Source of the DNA: Nocardia amamiensis
GTDB lineage: Bacteria; Actinomycetota; Actinomycetes; Mycobacteriales; Mycobacteriaceae
Direction: 5' to 3'
Length of the DNA stretch: 64,000 nucleotides
Assembly: GCF_015477605.1 (NCBI RefSeq)
Contig: NZ_JADLQX010000015.1
Coordinates: forward strand, 145,099 to 209,098
Shown here: positions 50,796 to 58,661 of the stretch, piece by piece
Layout of the letters: each line of letters starts with the position of its first letter
How positions within the stretch are numbered: the first letter of the stretch is position 1
Notes under the pieces: model-generated
What the model saw: the letters and a program-made list of their open reading frames with translations, nothing else
What the model was told of the DNA's origin: nothing
Database searches by the model: none
Program-made: the position numbers and the translations under genes

Positions 50796-53051
50796 GTGGC
50801 CGAACGTAGATCCTTCGCTTCGCGAGAAGTCCTGATCTGGGGCATCGTCACCGCGCTCGGTGTGATCGCGGGATACGGCGCGGTTCTATTCGCCAACGCC
50901 CGGCATTTCTATACCGACGACACCGAGTCGCAGTACGCGCCGCTATGGGTGATGCTGGGTCGATACTTGCGCGAGGGACGGTTTCCCGCGCTCGTGCCCG
51001 AGCACTGGATGGCGGGCAACTACACGATCGAAGAGGCGGGCCTGCTCAATCCGCCGCAGCTACTGATCGATCTGATCGCGCCGTCGGTCGGCAATCTCGC
51101 GCTGTACGCCACCGTGGTGAAGCTGATCTTCGCGATCATCCTCGGGCTCGGCGTTTATCGGATCTGCCTTGGCTACGCGGCGAAGGCGCCGTGGGCAGCC
51201 GTCGCGGGCGTCGCCATTCCTTTCACCGGATGGCTGCTGTTCTTCGACGAATCCAGCTGGATGACCGCGTTCACCGGCACGGCCTGGCTGGCCCATGCAT
51301 GGGCGTCCGGGGTGCGTTACGCCCGTGGGAACAGCGGGCCGATCCCGACGTTCGTCTTTTTGTACCTGGCCATCTCGGTGCAGTACATCTTCCCCGCGGT
51401 CGAGGCCGGTCTGATGGTCGGCGCCGTCGCGATCGGTGAATTCGTCCACCAGAAGGCGTGGCGGCCGTCGCTGCGCTTGCTCACGGTGGCCGCCTGCGCC
51501 GCGCTGGCCGGTTCGGCGACCTACCTGCCGAGCATGCTGTCGGCAAAGGTGACCTGGCGCGGCACCGCGCAGATCAACAACGAGCAGTTGCTGACCGTGC
51601 CGTGGTCGGAGTCGCTCAACGCGAGCCTGCCCAGCACGTTGCCCGCGTTCAACTCGTGGTGGGGTTACGTGCAGCCGATGCCCGTGGTCTACATCGCCTG
51701 GTTCCTGATTCCGGCGCTGGCCTTCGTGGACTGGCGCAAGGCGCTCGACTCGGCGCGCGAGCTGGTCGCGCCCGCTCTGTTCGCGGCGATGGCGCTGATG
51801 TGGACGGCTGGTCCCGGCGCGATCGGTCCCCTGCGCTGGCCCGCTCGCGTGCTGCCGATGGTCGCGTTGGGACTGCTGGTTCTGGTATGCGTGCTGCTCG
51901 GTCGTTTCGCCACGTTCGACGACTGGCGGCGGCGTGGTGTCGCGGCGGCGGTGCTCATCGGTCTGTTGTGGGCTCGATCGGTCTCCGCGGCTCCGCACGA
52001 GGTGATCGGCCACGTTGTCGCGGCGCTCGGCGTCGCCGCGCTCGGAGCGGTCGTGGTCTGGCTGGCCCGTAGCCGCGGCGTCGTCGCGGCGTGCGCGCTG
52101 GTGATCGCGTCGGTGTCCGCGATCGCCTATGCGCAGGTGTGGGCGGCTCAGCCGACGCCGATGGGCTGGAATCTGCCGGAGAACCGGTCGGAGATGAAGG
52201 CAGGGTTCCCCGATTTCCCCGGGACCACGCTGCAGCTCGGCGACCGCATGCTCATCCCGCGGGACGAGCGGAGCCTGAGCGGCGCGTACGGGTCGCTGGT
52301 GTTCGGCAACTATGCCAAGGATCTCGAGCTGACGTATGTCAGCGGATACACCCCGAACGGGCATTACTGGTTCGGCGAGACGCTGTGCATGCGCTGGGAC
52401 ACCAGCGTCTGCCCCGACGCCTACCGGCGCGCCTTCGCGACCGAACCGACCACCGGCAAAACCATCGTCGACCTGATGAAGATCGACCGCGTGGTGCTGC
52501 ATCGCGCCCTGTACCCGGACGCACGTGAGCAGCCCGCGCCATCGGGCTGGACCTGGGTCGACTACCCGGGACACGAAAAGTACATCTCGGTGCTGGAACG
52601 CAGCGACGGTCTGATCTCCACTCGGAACGGCCGGATCGCGGCCGTCCAGGGCGGGACCGCGACTTCGCTCGCCGAATCGGATTCGACCAGCCGGGTGCGC
52701 GTGAGTTCTGCCGATGGCGGACGGGTCGTATTCGCCCGGCTCGGGTGGCCTGGCTACCGCGTGACGCTCGACGGTCGCGAAATCCCCTCCACGCTCGTAG
52801 CGAAAACATTTGTGGCGGTGGATATTCCGGCTGGCACGACGGGCGGCGAGCTGGCGCTGACCTGGCTGCCGCCCGGCTGGCAGTTAGGCGTGGCCGCGGT
52901 ACTGCTCGGCTTGGTCGGCGTAGGTGTCCTGGAATGGGCGTACCGGCGCGGCAGGCGCCGGACGGACCGTCCGGTCGACGGGACCGATGAGCCCGCGCTA
53001 TCCGATTCGGCTGCCACCCCGGAACCCGATCTGGCGGACGCTGCCCGATGA
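50796..53051 (+). CDS. Large membrane protein, probable GT-C-type glycosyltransferase (copy 2)
   Basis: 751 aa, clearly a tandem paralogue of the gene at 47930: same length, same helix layout, and long identical runs such as DDTESQY, GLLNPPQLLIDLIAPSV, FFDESSWMTAFTGTAWL and the C-terminal SADGGR-V-F-RLGWPGYRVTL block. It differs most in the N-terminal ~12 residues and in the last soluble portion (MKIDRVVLHRALYPDAREQ against MKLDRVVLQRALFPDAPSQ). Its stop overlaps the next gene, a second GtrA. The retained copy suggests a distinct substrate or dosage role. Confidence 0.8.
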   Translation: MAERRSFASREVLIWGIVTALGVIAGYGAVLFANARHFYTDDTESQYAPLWVMLGRYLREGRFPALVPEHWMAGNYTIEEAGLLNPPQLLIDLIAPSVGNLALYATVVKLIFAIILGLGVYRICLGYAAKAPWAAVAGVAIPFTGWLLFFDESSWMTAFTGTAWLAHAWASGVRYARGNSGPIPTFVFLYLAISVQYIFPAVEAGLMVGAVAIGEFVHQKAWRPSLRLLTVAACAALAGSATYLPSMLSAKVTWRGTAQINNEQLLTVPWSESLNASLPSTLPAFNSWWGYVQPMPVVYIAWFLIPALAFVDWRKALDSARELVAPALFAAMALMWTAGPGAIGPLRWPARVLPMVALGLLVLVCVLLGRFATFDDWRRRGVAAAVLIGLLWARSVSAAPHEVIGHVVAALGVAALGAVVVWLARSRGVVAACALVIASVSAIAYAQVWAAQPTPMGWNLPENRSEMKAGFPDFPGTTLQLGDRMLIPRDERSLSGAYGSLVFGNYAKDLELTYVSGYTPNGHYWFGETLCMRWDTSVCPDAYRRAFATEPTTGKTIVDLMKIDRVVLHRALYPDAREQPAPSGWTWVDYPGHEKYISVLERSDGLISTRNGRIAAVQGGTATSLAESDSTSRVRVSSADGGRVVFARLGWPGYRVTLDGREIPSTLVAKTFVAVDIPAGTTGGELALTWLPPGWQLGVAAVLLGLVGVGVLEWAYRRGRRRTDRPVDGTDEPALSDSAATPEPDLADAAR

Positions 53052-53599
53052 GTGCGGGCGCAGCGGCGCGGGCGCGGATCCTGCGGCGTCTCGACGCCAC
53101 GAACGGGATGGAGCCGCTTTCCGCGTTCGCGACGAACGACATCGCTGCGGATCCGGGGCCTTTGCTGCGACTGGTGCGACGCCAAGAGATCGCGTTCGCG
53201 GTCGTGGGCATGGTGAACACCGTCCTCGGCATGGCCCTGACTGTGATGTGGCTGGTACTGCTCGGCAATCGGGTGCCCGCCGCGGTCGCGCCCGCCGCGG
53301 CCTACGGCGTCAGCGTGATCGTGGCGTTCGTTCTGCACCGGGCTTTGGTCTTCCGCGTGCGGGGCCGGCTGGTCCGCGATTTCGTCGCCTTCGTAGCGGT
53401 GAACTCCGGCGGGCTGCTGATGAACATGGCGCTGCTCCAAATGGGGGTGTCGGTCCTGCATCTGCCGAGCATCCCGTCCGCGATCGGGGTAATGGCGCTG
53501 GTGGCGGTCGCGAGTTTCTTCGGGCACCGCCACATCTCGTTTCGCCGCGCGCCGGCAGACGCCACGGACGGTTCCCGATCCGATTCGACCGGAAGGTAG
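53048..53599 (+). CDS. GtrA family membrane protein (copy 2)
   Basis: 183 aa, paralogue of the gene at 50185, with a longer N-terminus (~35 residues, NGMEPLSAFATNDIAA) before the four helices. RRQEIAFAVVGMVNTVLGMALTVMWLVLLG (in part), AFVLHRALVFRVRGRLVRDFVAFVAVNSGG and VASFFGHRHISFRRAP are the conserved blocks. ATG 53048 overlaps the preceding stop. The pair at 50796-53599 duplicates the pair at 47930-50673. Confidence 0.92.
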   Translation: MSAGAAARARILRRLDATNGMEPLSAFATNDIAADPGPLLRLVRRQEIAFAVVGMVNTVLGMALTVMWLVLLGNRVPAAVAPAAAYGVSVIVAFVLHRALVFRVRGRLVRDFVAFVAVNSGGLLMNMALLQMGVSVLHLPSIPSAIGVMALVAVASFFGHRHISFRRAPADATDGSRSDSTGR

Positions 53600-53609
53600 G
53601 TTTCCACCT

Positions 53610-53843
53610 ATGCCTGAGCACACCACCCTGGACGCCACACTGCTGAGCCTGCTGGCTTGCCCGCAGGACAAGGGCCCGCTGCGGCTGGTCCGTGCCGCGG
53701 ACGGCAGCTCGCTGCTCTACAACCCGCGCCTGCGCCGGGCATACCCCGTCGAGAACGGCATTCCGGTGCTGCTCGTCGACGAGGCCAGGGACGTCACCGA
53801 CGCCGAACACGAAGCGTTCACCGCGCCGGAGGCCGGCGTCTGA
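53610..53843 (+). CDS. Trm112-like zinc-ribbon protein (Rv1684-like)
   Basis: 77 aa. TTLDATLLSLLACPQDKGPLRLV, then LYNPRLRRAYPVENGIPVLLVDEA is the Trm112/YcaR fold: LLxCPxxxxxL and the closing Y-P-(V/I)-x-x-GIPxLL. Only one Cys remains (ACPQD), so zinc may not be bound. In M. tuberculosis a protein of this kind (Rv1684) lies next to Rv1683; here about 9 kb of glycan genes lies between them. RBS GGAAGG precedes ATG 53610. Family members often activate methyltransferases. Confidence 0.9.
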   Translation: MPEHTTLDATLLSLLACPQDKGPLRLVRAADGSSLLYNPRLRRAYPVENGIPVLLVDEARDVTDAEHEAFTAPEAGV

Positions 53844-54062
53844 CCCTGCGCGCGTTCTGCTGAACCTCTCTCTGCCCGCTCCCTGGACCGCGAGGTCGAC
53901 GCTCGGCAACGGATGAGTCACGTTCTTCAGGTTCGTCGACCCTCCGAAGCCGGGTCCGCCATGATCATTTACACCTCGCGACGGTCCGCACGCTCCGGCG
54001 TCGGGCGCTCGAACCAGCCTGCTGAGCAACACAGGGGGCGTAAGGGGAGAGAGGTCGGGAAC
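53844..54062. other. Intergenic stretch before the L,D-transpeptidase
   Basis: The transpeptidase frame stays open upstream to 53913 but the extra 51 residues are not like a signal sequence, so the stretch is taken as non-coding. Contains the likely promoter of the transpeptidase gene; AAGGGGAGAGAGG at about 54040 is a candidate ribosome-binding region. Confidence 0.35.
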
Positions 54063-54065
54063 GTG

Positions 54066-54584
54066 ATGAGCAGCTTGCGTTTACGTAACTGGACAGCTCG
54101 ATGCGTGATTGCCTGCGGTGTGGTGTCGGCGGGGTTCGCCATGGCCGCGCCCGCACCGGCCGAACCGCTCTGGCCGGGCGGTCCGGACATCCCTGGTCTG
54201 CCCGCATTGATTCCGCCGCCACCGCCGCCACCGCCCGTGGCGCCCTGTTCCACCGCGGCCCGCGCGTGCATGCGGCTGTCGACCGACGAAGCCTGGCTGA
54301 TGGACGGAGGCCGGGTGGTCTACGGTCCGACGCCGATTTCGCACGGGATGCCGGGATACGAGACGCCTGCGGGTGTCTTTCGCGTGTCGTTCAAGAAGGA
54401 GTTCCACTGGAGCACGATGCACAACGCTCCAATGGAGTACGCGGTCTTCTTCAACGGCGACATCGCTTTCCACGTCGGTCCGATCGAGAAGAAGTCGCAC
54501 GGTTGCGTCCGGATGACACACGAAGGCGCCAAGGCGTTCTACGAGTACTTGTCGCCCGGTGACATCGTCGAAGTCGTCGAATGA
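54066..54584 (+). CDS. L,D-transpeptidase (YkuD domain), exported
   Basis: 172 aa. A signal peptide (residues ~1-33: LRNWTARCVIACGVVSAGF, cleavage near APAEP), a short proline tract (IPPPPPPPPV, ~45-60), then the YkuD domain: GGRVVYGPTPISHGMPGYETPAG, EYAVFFNGDIAFHVG, and the catalytic SHGCVRM (Cys near 151; His near 137). Forms 3-3 cross-links in peptidoglycan or attaches lipoproteins. ATG 54066 was chosen as the start of the signal peptide; GTG 54063 is adjacent. Small L,D-transpeptidases of this size without Ig domains are common in Mycobacteriales. Confidence 0.92.
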   Translation: MSSLRLRNWTARCVIACGVVSAGFAMAAPAPAEPLWPGGPDIPGLPALIPPPPPPPPVAPCSTAARACMRLSTDEAWLMDGGRVVYGPTPISHGMPGYETPAGVFRVSFKKEFHWSTMHNAPMEYAVFFNGDIAFHVGPIEKKSHGCVRMTHEGAKAFYEYLSPGDIVEVVE

Positions 54585-54606
54585 CCGGCCGCGGTGATCG
54601 CGAGGG

Positions 54607-55251
54607 TCACCCGGACGCCGGTACTCGTCCGATGTCCCCGGTCAGATAGCGCTGCAGCGTCGGACCCACGGCGGCGACCAAGTCGGGCGCCGCCATGGAG
54701 GCGAGCGGTTCGACGCCGATGATCTTGCGACCCACCAGCACCCCGATCATCTGCGACGCGACCAGCGCGACCCGGGCGCGGCCGTCGTCCTCGGCGGTCG
54801 CGATCCGGTGGCGGACGCGTTCGAGCACGATTTCCAGCACGAATGTCCTGGCCAGGACCGGGTCGTCGCTTCCGGTCAGGATGCTGCGCACCGCCGCGAC
54901 GATCCCCGGTCCGGCAGGGGAGTCCCACACCGCGACGACGGCGCGAAGGATGGTCTCACCCAACTGATTCAGCGGCGCCGACTCGATGATCTTCAGTGTC
55001 GCCTCCGGATCCACCGGCAGCTCCACCACCGCGGCGAAAAGCTGTTGTTTGGTGCCGAAGTAGTGGTGCACCAAGGCCGGATCGACCCCGGCGTCGGTGG
55101 CGACCGCGCGAATCGAGGTCTTGTGGAAACCGACGTCGGCGAACCGTGCGCGGGCGGCCGCGAGGATGGCCTCGCGGGCGCCCGACTGTCCGGGTCTGCG
55201 GCCGCTGCGGGTGGGCCGCTCGGCGCCGCCGGAACCGTTGCCTGCCGTCAC
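54607..55251 (-). CDS. TetR family regulator of the ABC efflux operon (Rv1685c-like)
   Basis: 214 aa. A ~25-residue Gly/Arg-rich N-terminal tail precedes the HTH (REAILAAARARFADVGFHKTSIRAVATDAGVDPALVHHYFGTKQQLFAAV in pieces: AGVDPALVHHYFGTKQQLFA). C-terminal ligand domain of all-helical TetR type. GTG 55251 overlaps the stop of the permease (GTGA), so it is the third gene of the operon and probably regulates the operon's own promoter at the dyad near 56797. Order ATPase-permease-TetR equals Rv1687c-Rv1686c-Rv1685c. Confidence 0.93.
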   Translation of the reverse strand: MTAGNGSGGAERPTRSGRRPGQSGAREAILAAARARFADVGFHKTSIRAVATDAGVDPALVHHYFGTKQQLFAAVVELPVDPEATLKIIESAPLNQLGETILRAVVAVWDSPAGPGIVAAVRSILTGSDDPVLARTFVLEIVLERVRHRIATAEDDGRARVALVASQMIGVLVGRKIIGVEPLASMAAPDLVAAVGPTLQRYLTGDIGRVPASG

Positions 55252-56042
55252 GCGGTCCGCCGTCGTAGCGTCGCCGCGCCCAGGATCAGGGCGACGATCG
55301 CGAATCCGGCGACGATGGCCAGGTCGCGCCACATCTGTCCGGTGACCTCCGGATGGGTCGAGACCTGTTGCAGCGCATCGACCGCGTAGCTCAGCGGCAT
55401 CACGTTGCTGATCACCTCCAGCCAATCGGGCAGCTGGTCGCGGGGAACGAGCAAGCCGCACAAGAAGATCTGCGGCGCGACCACGACCGGCATGAACTGT
55501 ACGGCTTGAAACTCCGTGCGCGCGAACGCGCTTGCCAGCAGCCCCAGCGCCACCCCGCAGATCGCGTCGACCACCGCGATCAGCACGATCCAGCCGGGAC
55601 TGCCCGCCGCGTCGAGCCCGAGCAGACCGAAGGAGACCAGGCAGGCGACCGTGGCCTGCGCGGCCGCGGCCAGCGAGAACGCGGTGCCGTATCCGGCGAG
55701 CAGGTCGAGTTTCGACAGCGGTGTGGACAGCAAGCGCTCCAGCGTGCCCGAGGTGCGTTCGCGCTGCATGGCGATCGCGGTGATCAGGAACATCACGATG
55801 AACGGCAGGATGCCGAGCATGCTGATGCCGACTCGGTCGAACAGCGGGACCGGGTTCAGCGGGTTGGTCGGGGTGTCTTTGTAGATGAAGTACAGCAGCG
55901 CCATCAGCAGGGCCGGAACCACCAGGATCATGGCGACGGTGCGGTGGTCGTTGCGCAGCTGCCGCAGGATGCGGCCGGTGGTCGCGGCATAGGGGCGCAG
56001 CGTTGGCATCCGCCGCGGCGCGGCTTCCAGGGTGGCGGTCAT
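55248..56042 (-). CDS. ABC-2 type efflux permease (Rv1686c-like)
   Basis: 264 aa with six predicted membrane helices. ILRQLRNDHRTVAMILVVPALLMALLYF is the start of the ABC-2 fold, QRERTSGTLERLLSTPLSKLDLL is the ExxxGTxE...P coupling segment, and FARTEFQAVQFMPVVVAPQIFLCGLLVP lies toward the C-terminus. ATG 56042 overlaps the ATPase stop by 4 nt. Forms a dimeric exporter with the ATPase; the substrate is not known (drug or lipid). Confidence 0.93.
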   Translation of the reverse strand: MTATLEAAPRRMPTLRPYAATTGRILRQLRNDHRTVAMILVVPALLMALLYFIYKDTPTNPLNPVPLFDRVGISMLGILPFIVMFLITAIAMQRERTSGTLERLLSTPLSKLDLLAGYGTAFSLAAAAQATVACLVSFGLLGLDAAGSPGWIVLIAVVDAICGVALGLLASAFARTEFQAVQFMPVVVAPQIFLCGLLVPRDQLPDWLEVISNVMPLSYAVDALQQVSTHPEVTGQMWRDLAIVAGFAIVALILGAATLRRRTA

Positions 56043-56770
56043 GCGTTCGGTCCCATCGTGATCAGGGTGAGGAAGGCGGTCTCCAGGTTCTGTTCGCCGG
56101 TCCGCACCCGCAGTTCGTCCGGGCTGAGCTGGGCGAGCAGCCGCCCGTCGCGCATCAGCAGCAGCTGGTCGCAGTGCTCGGCCTCGTCCATGACGTGGCT
56201 GGACACCAGCAGCGTCGTCCCGTTCGCCGCCAATTCGTGGAACTGCTTCCAGAGTTCGACGCGCAGGACGGGGTCGAGCCCGACCGTCGGTTCGTCCAGC
56301 ACCAGCAGATCGGGCTGGGCGACCAGCGAGCATGCCAGCGAGGCACGGGTCAGCTGGCCGCCGGACAGTTCGTCGCCGCGCTGGCGGGCGTTCTCGCTCA
56401 AGCCGACCGCCGTGATCGCGTCGTCCACGTCGGCGCGATCGCGGCCGTAGAGCGCGGCGAAGTACGCCACATTGTCGCGGACACTGATGTCGGGGTAGAT
56501 GCTCGGCGCCTGGGTGACGTAGCCGATCCGGTGGCGCAACGCCGCCGAGCCCGCGGGGATACCGAGGGCGGCGACGTCTCCCGCTTCGACGATCTGGGTG
56601 CCGACGACGCAGCGCATCAGCGTGGTCTTGCCGCAACCCGACGGGCCGAGCAGTCCGGTGATCGAGCCGCGCGGGATGGTCAGCGAGACATCGTGCAGTA
56701 CTTCGCGGCCGCCGCGGCGGACCCGCAGGCCGCGGACTTCGACAGCGGGAGCAGAGGTGGATTGCGACAC
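56039..56770 (-). CDS. ABC transporter ATP-binding protein (Rv1687c-like)
   Basis: 243 aa. Walker A GLLGPSGCGKTTLMR (about residues 37-51), Q-loop RIGYVTQAPSIYPD, signature LSGGQLTRASLA (about 135-146), Walker B LLVLDEPTVGLDP, and H-loop LLVSSHVMDEAEHC. DRI/CcmA-type exporter ATPase. It starts at GTG 56770 with TGAGGCGACC upstream. First gene of the operon ATPase-permease-TetR; the dyad at 56781-56814 covers the promoter. Confidence 0.95.
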   Translation of the reverse strand: MSQSTSAPAVEVRGLRVRRGGREVLHDVSLTIPRGSITGLLGPSGCGKTTLMRCVVGTQIVEAGDVAALGIPAGSAALRHRIGYVTQAPSIYPDISVRDNVAYFAALYGRDRADVDDAITAVGLSENARQRGDELSGGQLTRASLACSLVAQPDLLVLDEPTVGLDPVLRVELWKQFHELAANGTTLLVSSHVMDEAEHCDQLLLMRDGRLLAQLSPDELRVRTGEQNLETAFLTLITMGPNA

Positions 56771-56780
56771 GGTCGCCTCA

Positions 56781-56814
56781 ATTCATCGAGTGTTGAATTC
56801 ACTATGTGATGAAT
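56781..56814. promoter_or_regulatory. Symmetric 34-bp dyad, probable TetR operator
   Basis: ATTCATC (56781-56787) and GATGAAT (56808-56814) are perfect inverted arms, and TGAATTCA at 56794-56801 is a perfect palindrome with the same centre (56797.5). The whole lies 11 nt upstream of the ATPase start codon and contains CATAGT on the minus strand, a -10 candidate. A TetR regulator in the operon is the natural ligand. Confidence 0.7.
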
Positions 56815-56859
56815 TTAGCGCGAACGCGCCCGACCGGCAAGAGGATCTGGCGGGGAAAG

Positions 56860-58383
56860 TCAGTGGCCGTGGTGTCGCGGCGGCGTCCCGGCGCTCTCGC
56901 CCGGGTTCACGACCACGAATTGGCCCATCATTCCGAGGTCCTCATGCCAGAGCAGGTGGCAGTGATACATGTAGGGCGAGTCCGGATCGGCCGGGCCGTC
57001 GAACCGCATGGCCAGCCGCACCGTGACGTTCGGCGGCAGGAAGACGGTGTCCTTGGCGCCGGTCAGTGCGGCGGGCGGTGGACCGTCGTCGACAGCGAGC
57101 ACCCGGAATTGCACGTCGTGGACGTGGAAGTTGTGCGGCATGCCGTCGGTGTTGCGCACTACCCAGGTCTCGGCGGTGCCTCGGGTGACCGTGAAATCGA
57201 TGCGCTCCATCGCCATCGGTGTGCCGTTGATCCCGCCGAGTTCCAGATCGAAATGCCGTTCCCGCACCGAATCGGAGCCGTCCGGCGTGCTGGGAAGCGC
57301 CAGCGTCGCAGGGAGTTCCGGTGACGGCCGCAGCGCCTCGGCGGCGCGCAGTTCCAGGATGTCGAAGGTGTCGTCGCCGCCGGCGAACCGCTGGGTCCAG
57401 AAACCCAGTCCGGCATCGAGTTTGCCGCTGCGCAGTACCGTTCGCTCGCCGGGTCGCATCCGCACGACGATTTCGCCGCGCTCGCCCGGCGACAATCGCA
57501 GCCGATCGAGGGTGATCGGCCGTTCCACGAGGCCGCCGTCGGTGGCGATGAGCGCGAACGGTCGCTGGTCGGAGAATTCGAACGTGTACGTGCGCGCGGT
57601 CGAGGCGTTGAGCAGACGCAGGCGGACGAGTTCGTCGCCGACGTTCCGGTACGGCGTCAATGTCCCGTTGACCATGGTCCGATCGCCGAGGAATCCGACA
57701 TCACGGAATATCGCGTGGGCCGAATCGAACGCGGCGCCCTTGAACTTCACGTCCTGGACGATCACGGGCAGGTCGTCCACGCCGTAGGTCGCGGGCAGAG
57801 GTAGAGCAGTGGACACGTCGTCGTCGAGCAGGAACATGCCCGCGAGGCCGCGCCGGACGTGCTCTTCGGTCGCACCGTGCGGATGCGGGTGGTACCACAG
57901 TGTTGCCGCGGGCTGGTCGATGCTCCAGTTCGGCGTCCAGCCGGCGCCCGGCGCCACCATCTGGTGCGGACCTCCGTCCATCGCGGCGGGTAGATGCATC
58001 CCGTGCCAGTGCACGGTCGAGGCCTCCGTCAGGTTGTTGCGGACGGTGACCGCCACCTTCTCCCCGCGCCGTGCCCGCAGCGTGGGCCCGAGATAGTCGC
58101 CGTTGAATCCCCACGTTTCCGTGATCTGTCCGGGCAGGAACTCCCTTCGCCCCGATCGCATGTCGAGCTCGAAAGTGCGGGTTCCGTCGGCGTCGATCCG
58201 GGACGGAGCCAGCGGCGGGATGGCGAGTTCGTTGCGGAATCCGGCGCTGCCGACAGTGGATACGGTCGCCCCGACGTACACCCAGGTGACGCCGCCGGCG
58301 ATCGCGAGAGCCAGCGACGTCACAACCGAAACCAGAACCAGGAGCAACCGCCGCCCTCTACGCGGCCGGGAATCCGAAGACAT
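56860..58383 (-). CDS. Multicopper oxidase, membrane-anchored or exported
   Basis: 507 aa. Residues ~8-35 form an uncleaved-looking membrane anchor (RRLLLVLVSVVTSLALAIAGGV). The four copper motifs are present: HWHGMH (about 121), HPHPHG (about 161), HNFHVHDVQF (about 415) and HCHLLWHEDLGMM (about 471), i.e. type 1, 2 and 3 sites with Met as axial ligand. Broad-substrate oxidase, possibly copper or manganese oxidation or cuprous detoxification. It ends in RHHGH. ATG 58383 (SSDSRPRRGRR) was chosen; longer starts lack support. Divergent from the ECF41 sigma factor. Confidence 0.92.
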   Translation of the reverse strand: MSSDSRPRRGRRLLLVLVSVVTSLALAIAGGVTWVYVGATVSTVGSAGFRNELAIPPLAPSRIDADGTRTFELDMRSGRREFLPGQITETWGFNGDYLGPTLRARRGEKVAVTVRNNLTEASTVHWHGMHLPAAMDGGPHQMVAPGAGWTPNWSIDQPAATLWYHPHPHGATEEHVRRGLAGMFLLDDDVSTALPLPATYGVDDLPVIVQDVKFKGAAFDSAHAIFRDVGFLGDRTMVNGTLTPYRNVGDELVRLRLLNASTARTYTFEFSDQRPFALIATDGGLVERPITLDRLRLSPGERGEIVVRMRPGERTVLRSGKLDAGLGFWTQRFAGGDDTFDILELRAAEALRPSPELPATLALPSTPDGSDSVRERHFDLELGGINGTPMAMERIDFTVTRGTAETWVVRNTDGMPHNFHVHDVQFRVLAVDDGPPPAALTGAKDTVFLPPNVTVRLAMRFDGPADPDSPYMYHCHLLWHEDLGMMGQFVVVNPGESAGTPPRHHGH

Positions 58384-58661
58384 GGCCTGACGGTAGGAAT
58401 CGGCAGTGCCGCAACACATCCGGGAGCATCCCCATTTCCTCCCCGGTCCGTCCCTGATGCCCGAGCCGGAGTGGGTCAGGGTGCGGAGCGCCCCGCCTGC
58501 GCATGATGTGACTCGGGACACAATCGTGCCTGTCACGTCCCGGGCCGGTCGTTTGTCCCATGGTCGTCACCATCCGCGAACCCTGCGGGTACCCAGGGCC
58601 GTGCGACCGGCACGAGTACCCGGTAACCGTTTCTGGTTCCCGATCGAGGAGCATCGAGCCC

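Noticed and set aside
53913..54065. Upstream ATG for the L,D-transpeptidase
   Set aside because: Would put 51 unrelated residues before the signal peptide.
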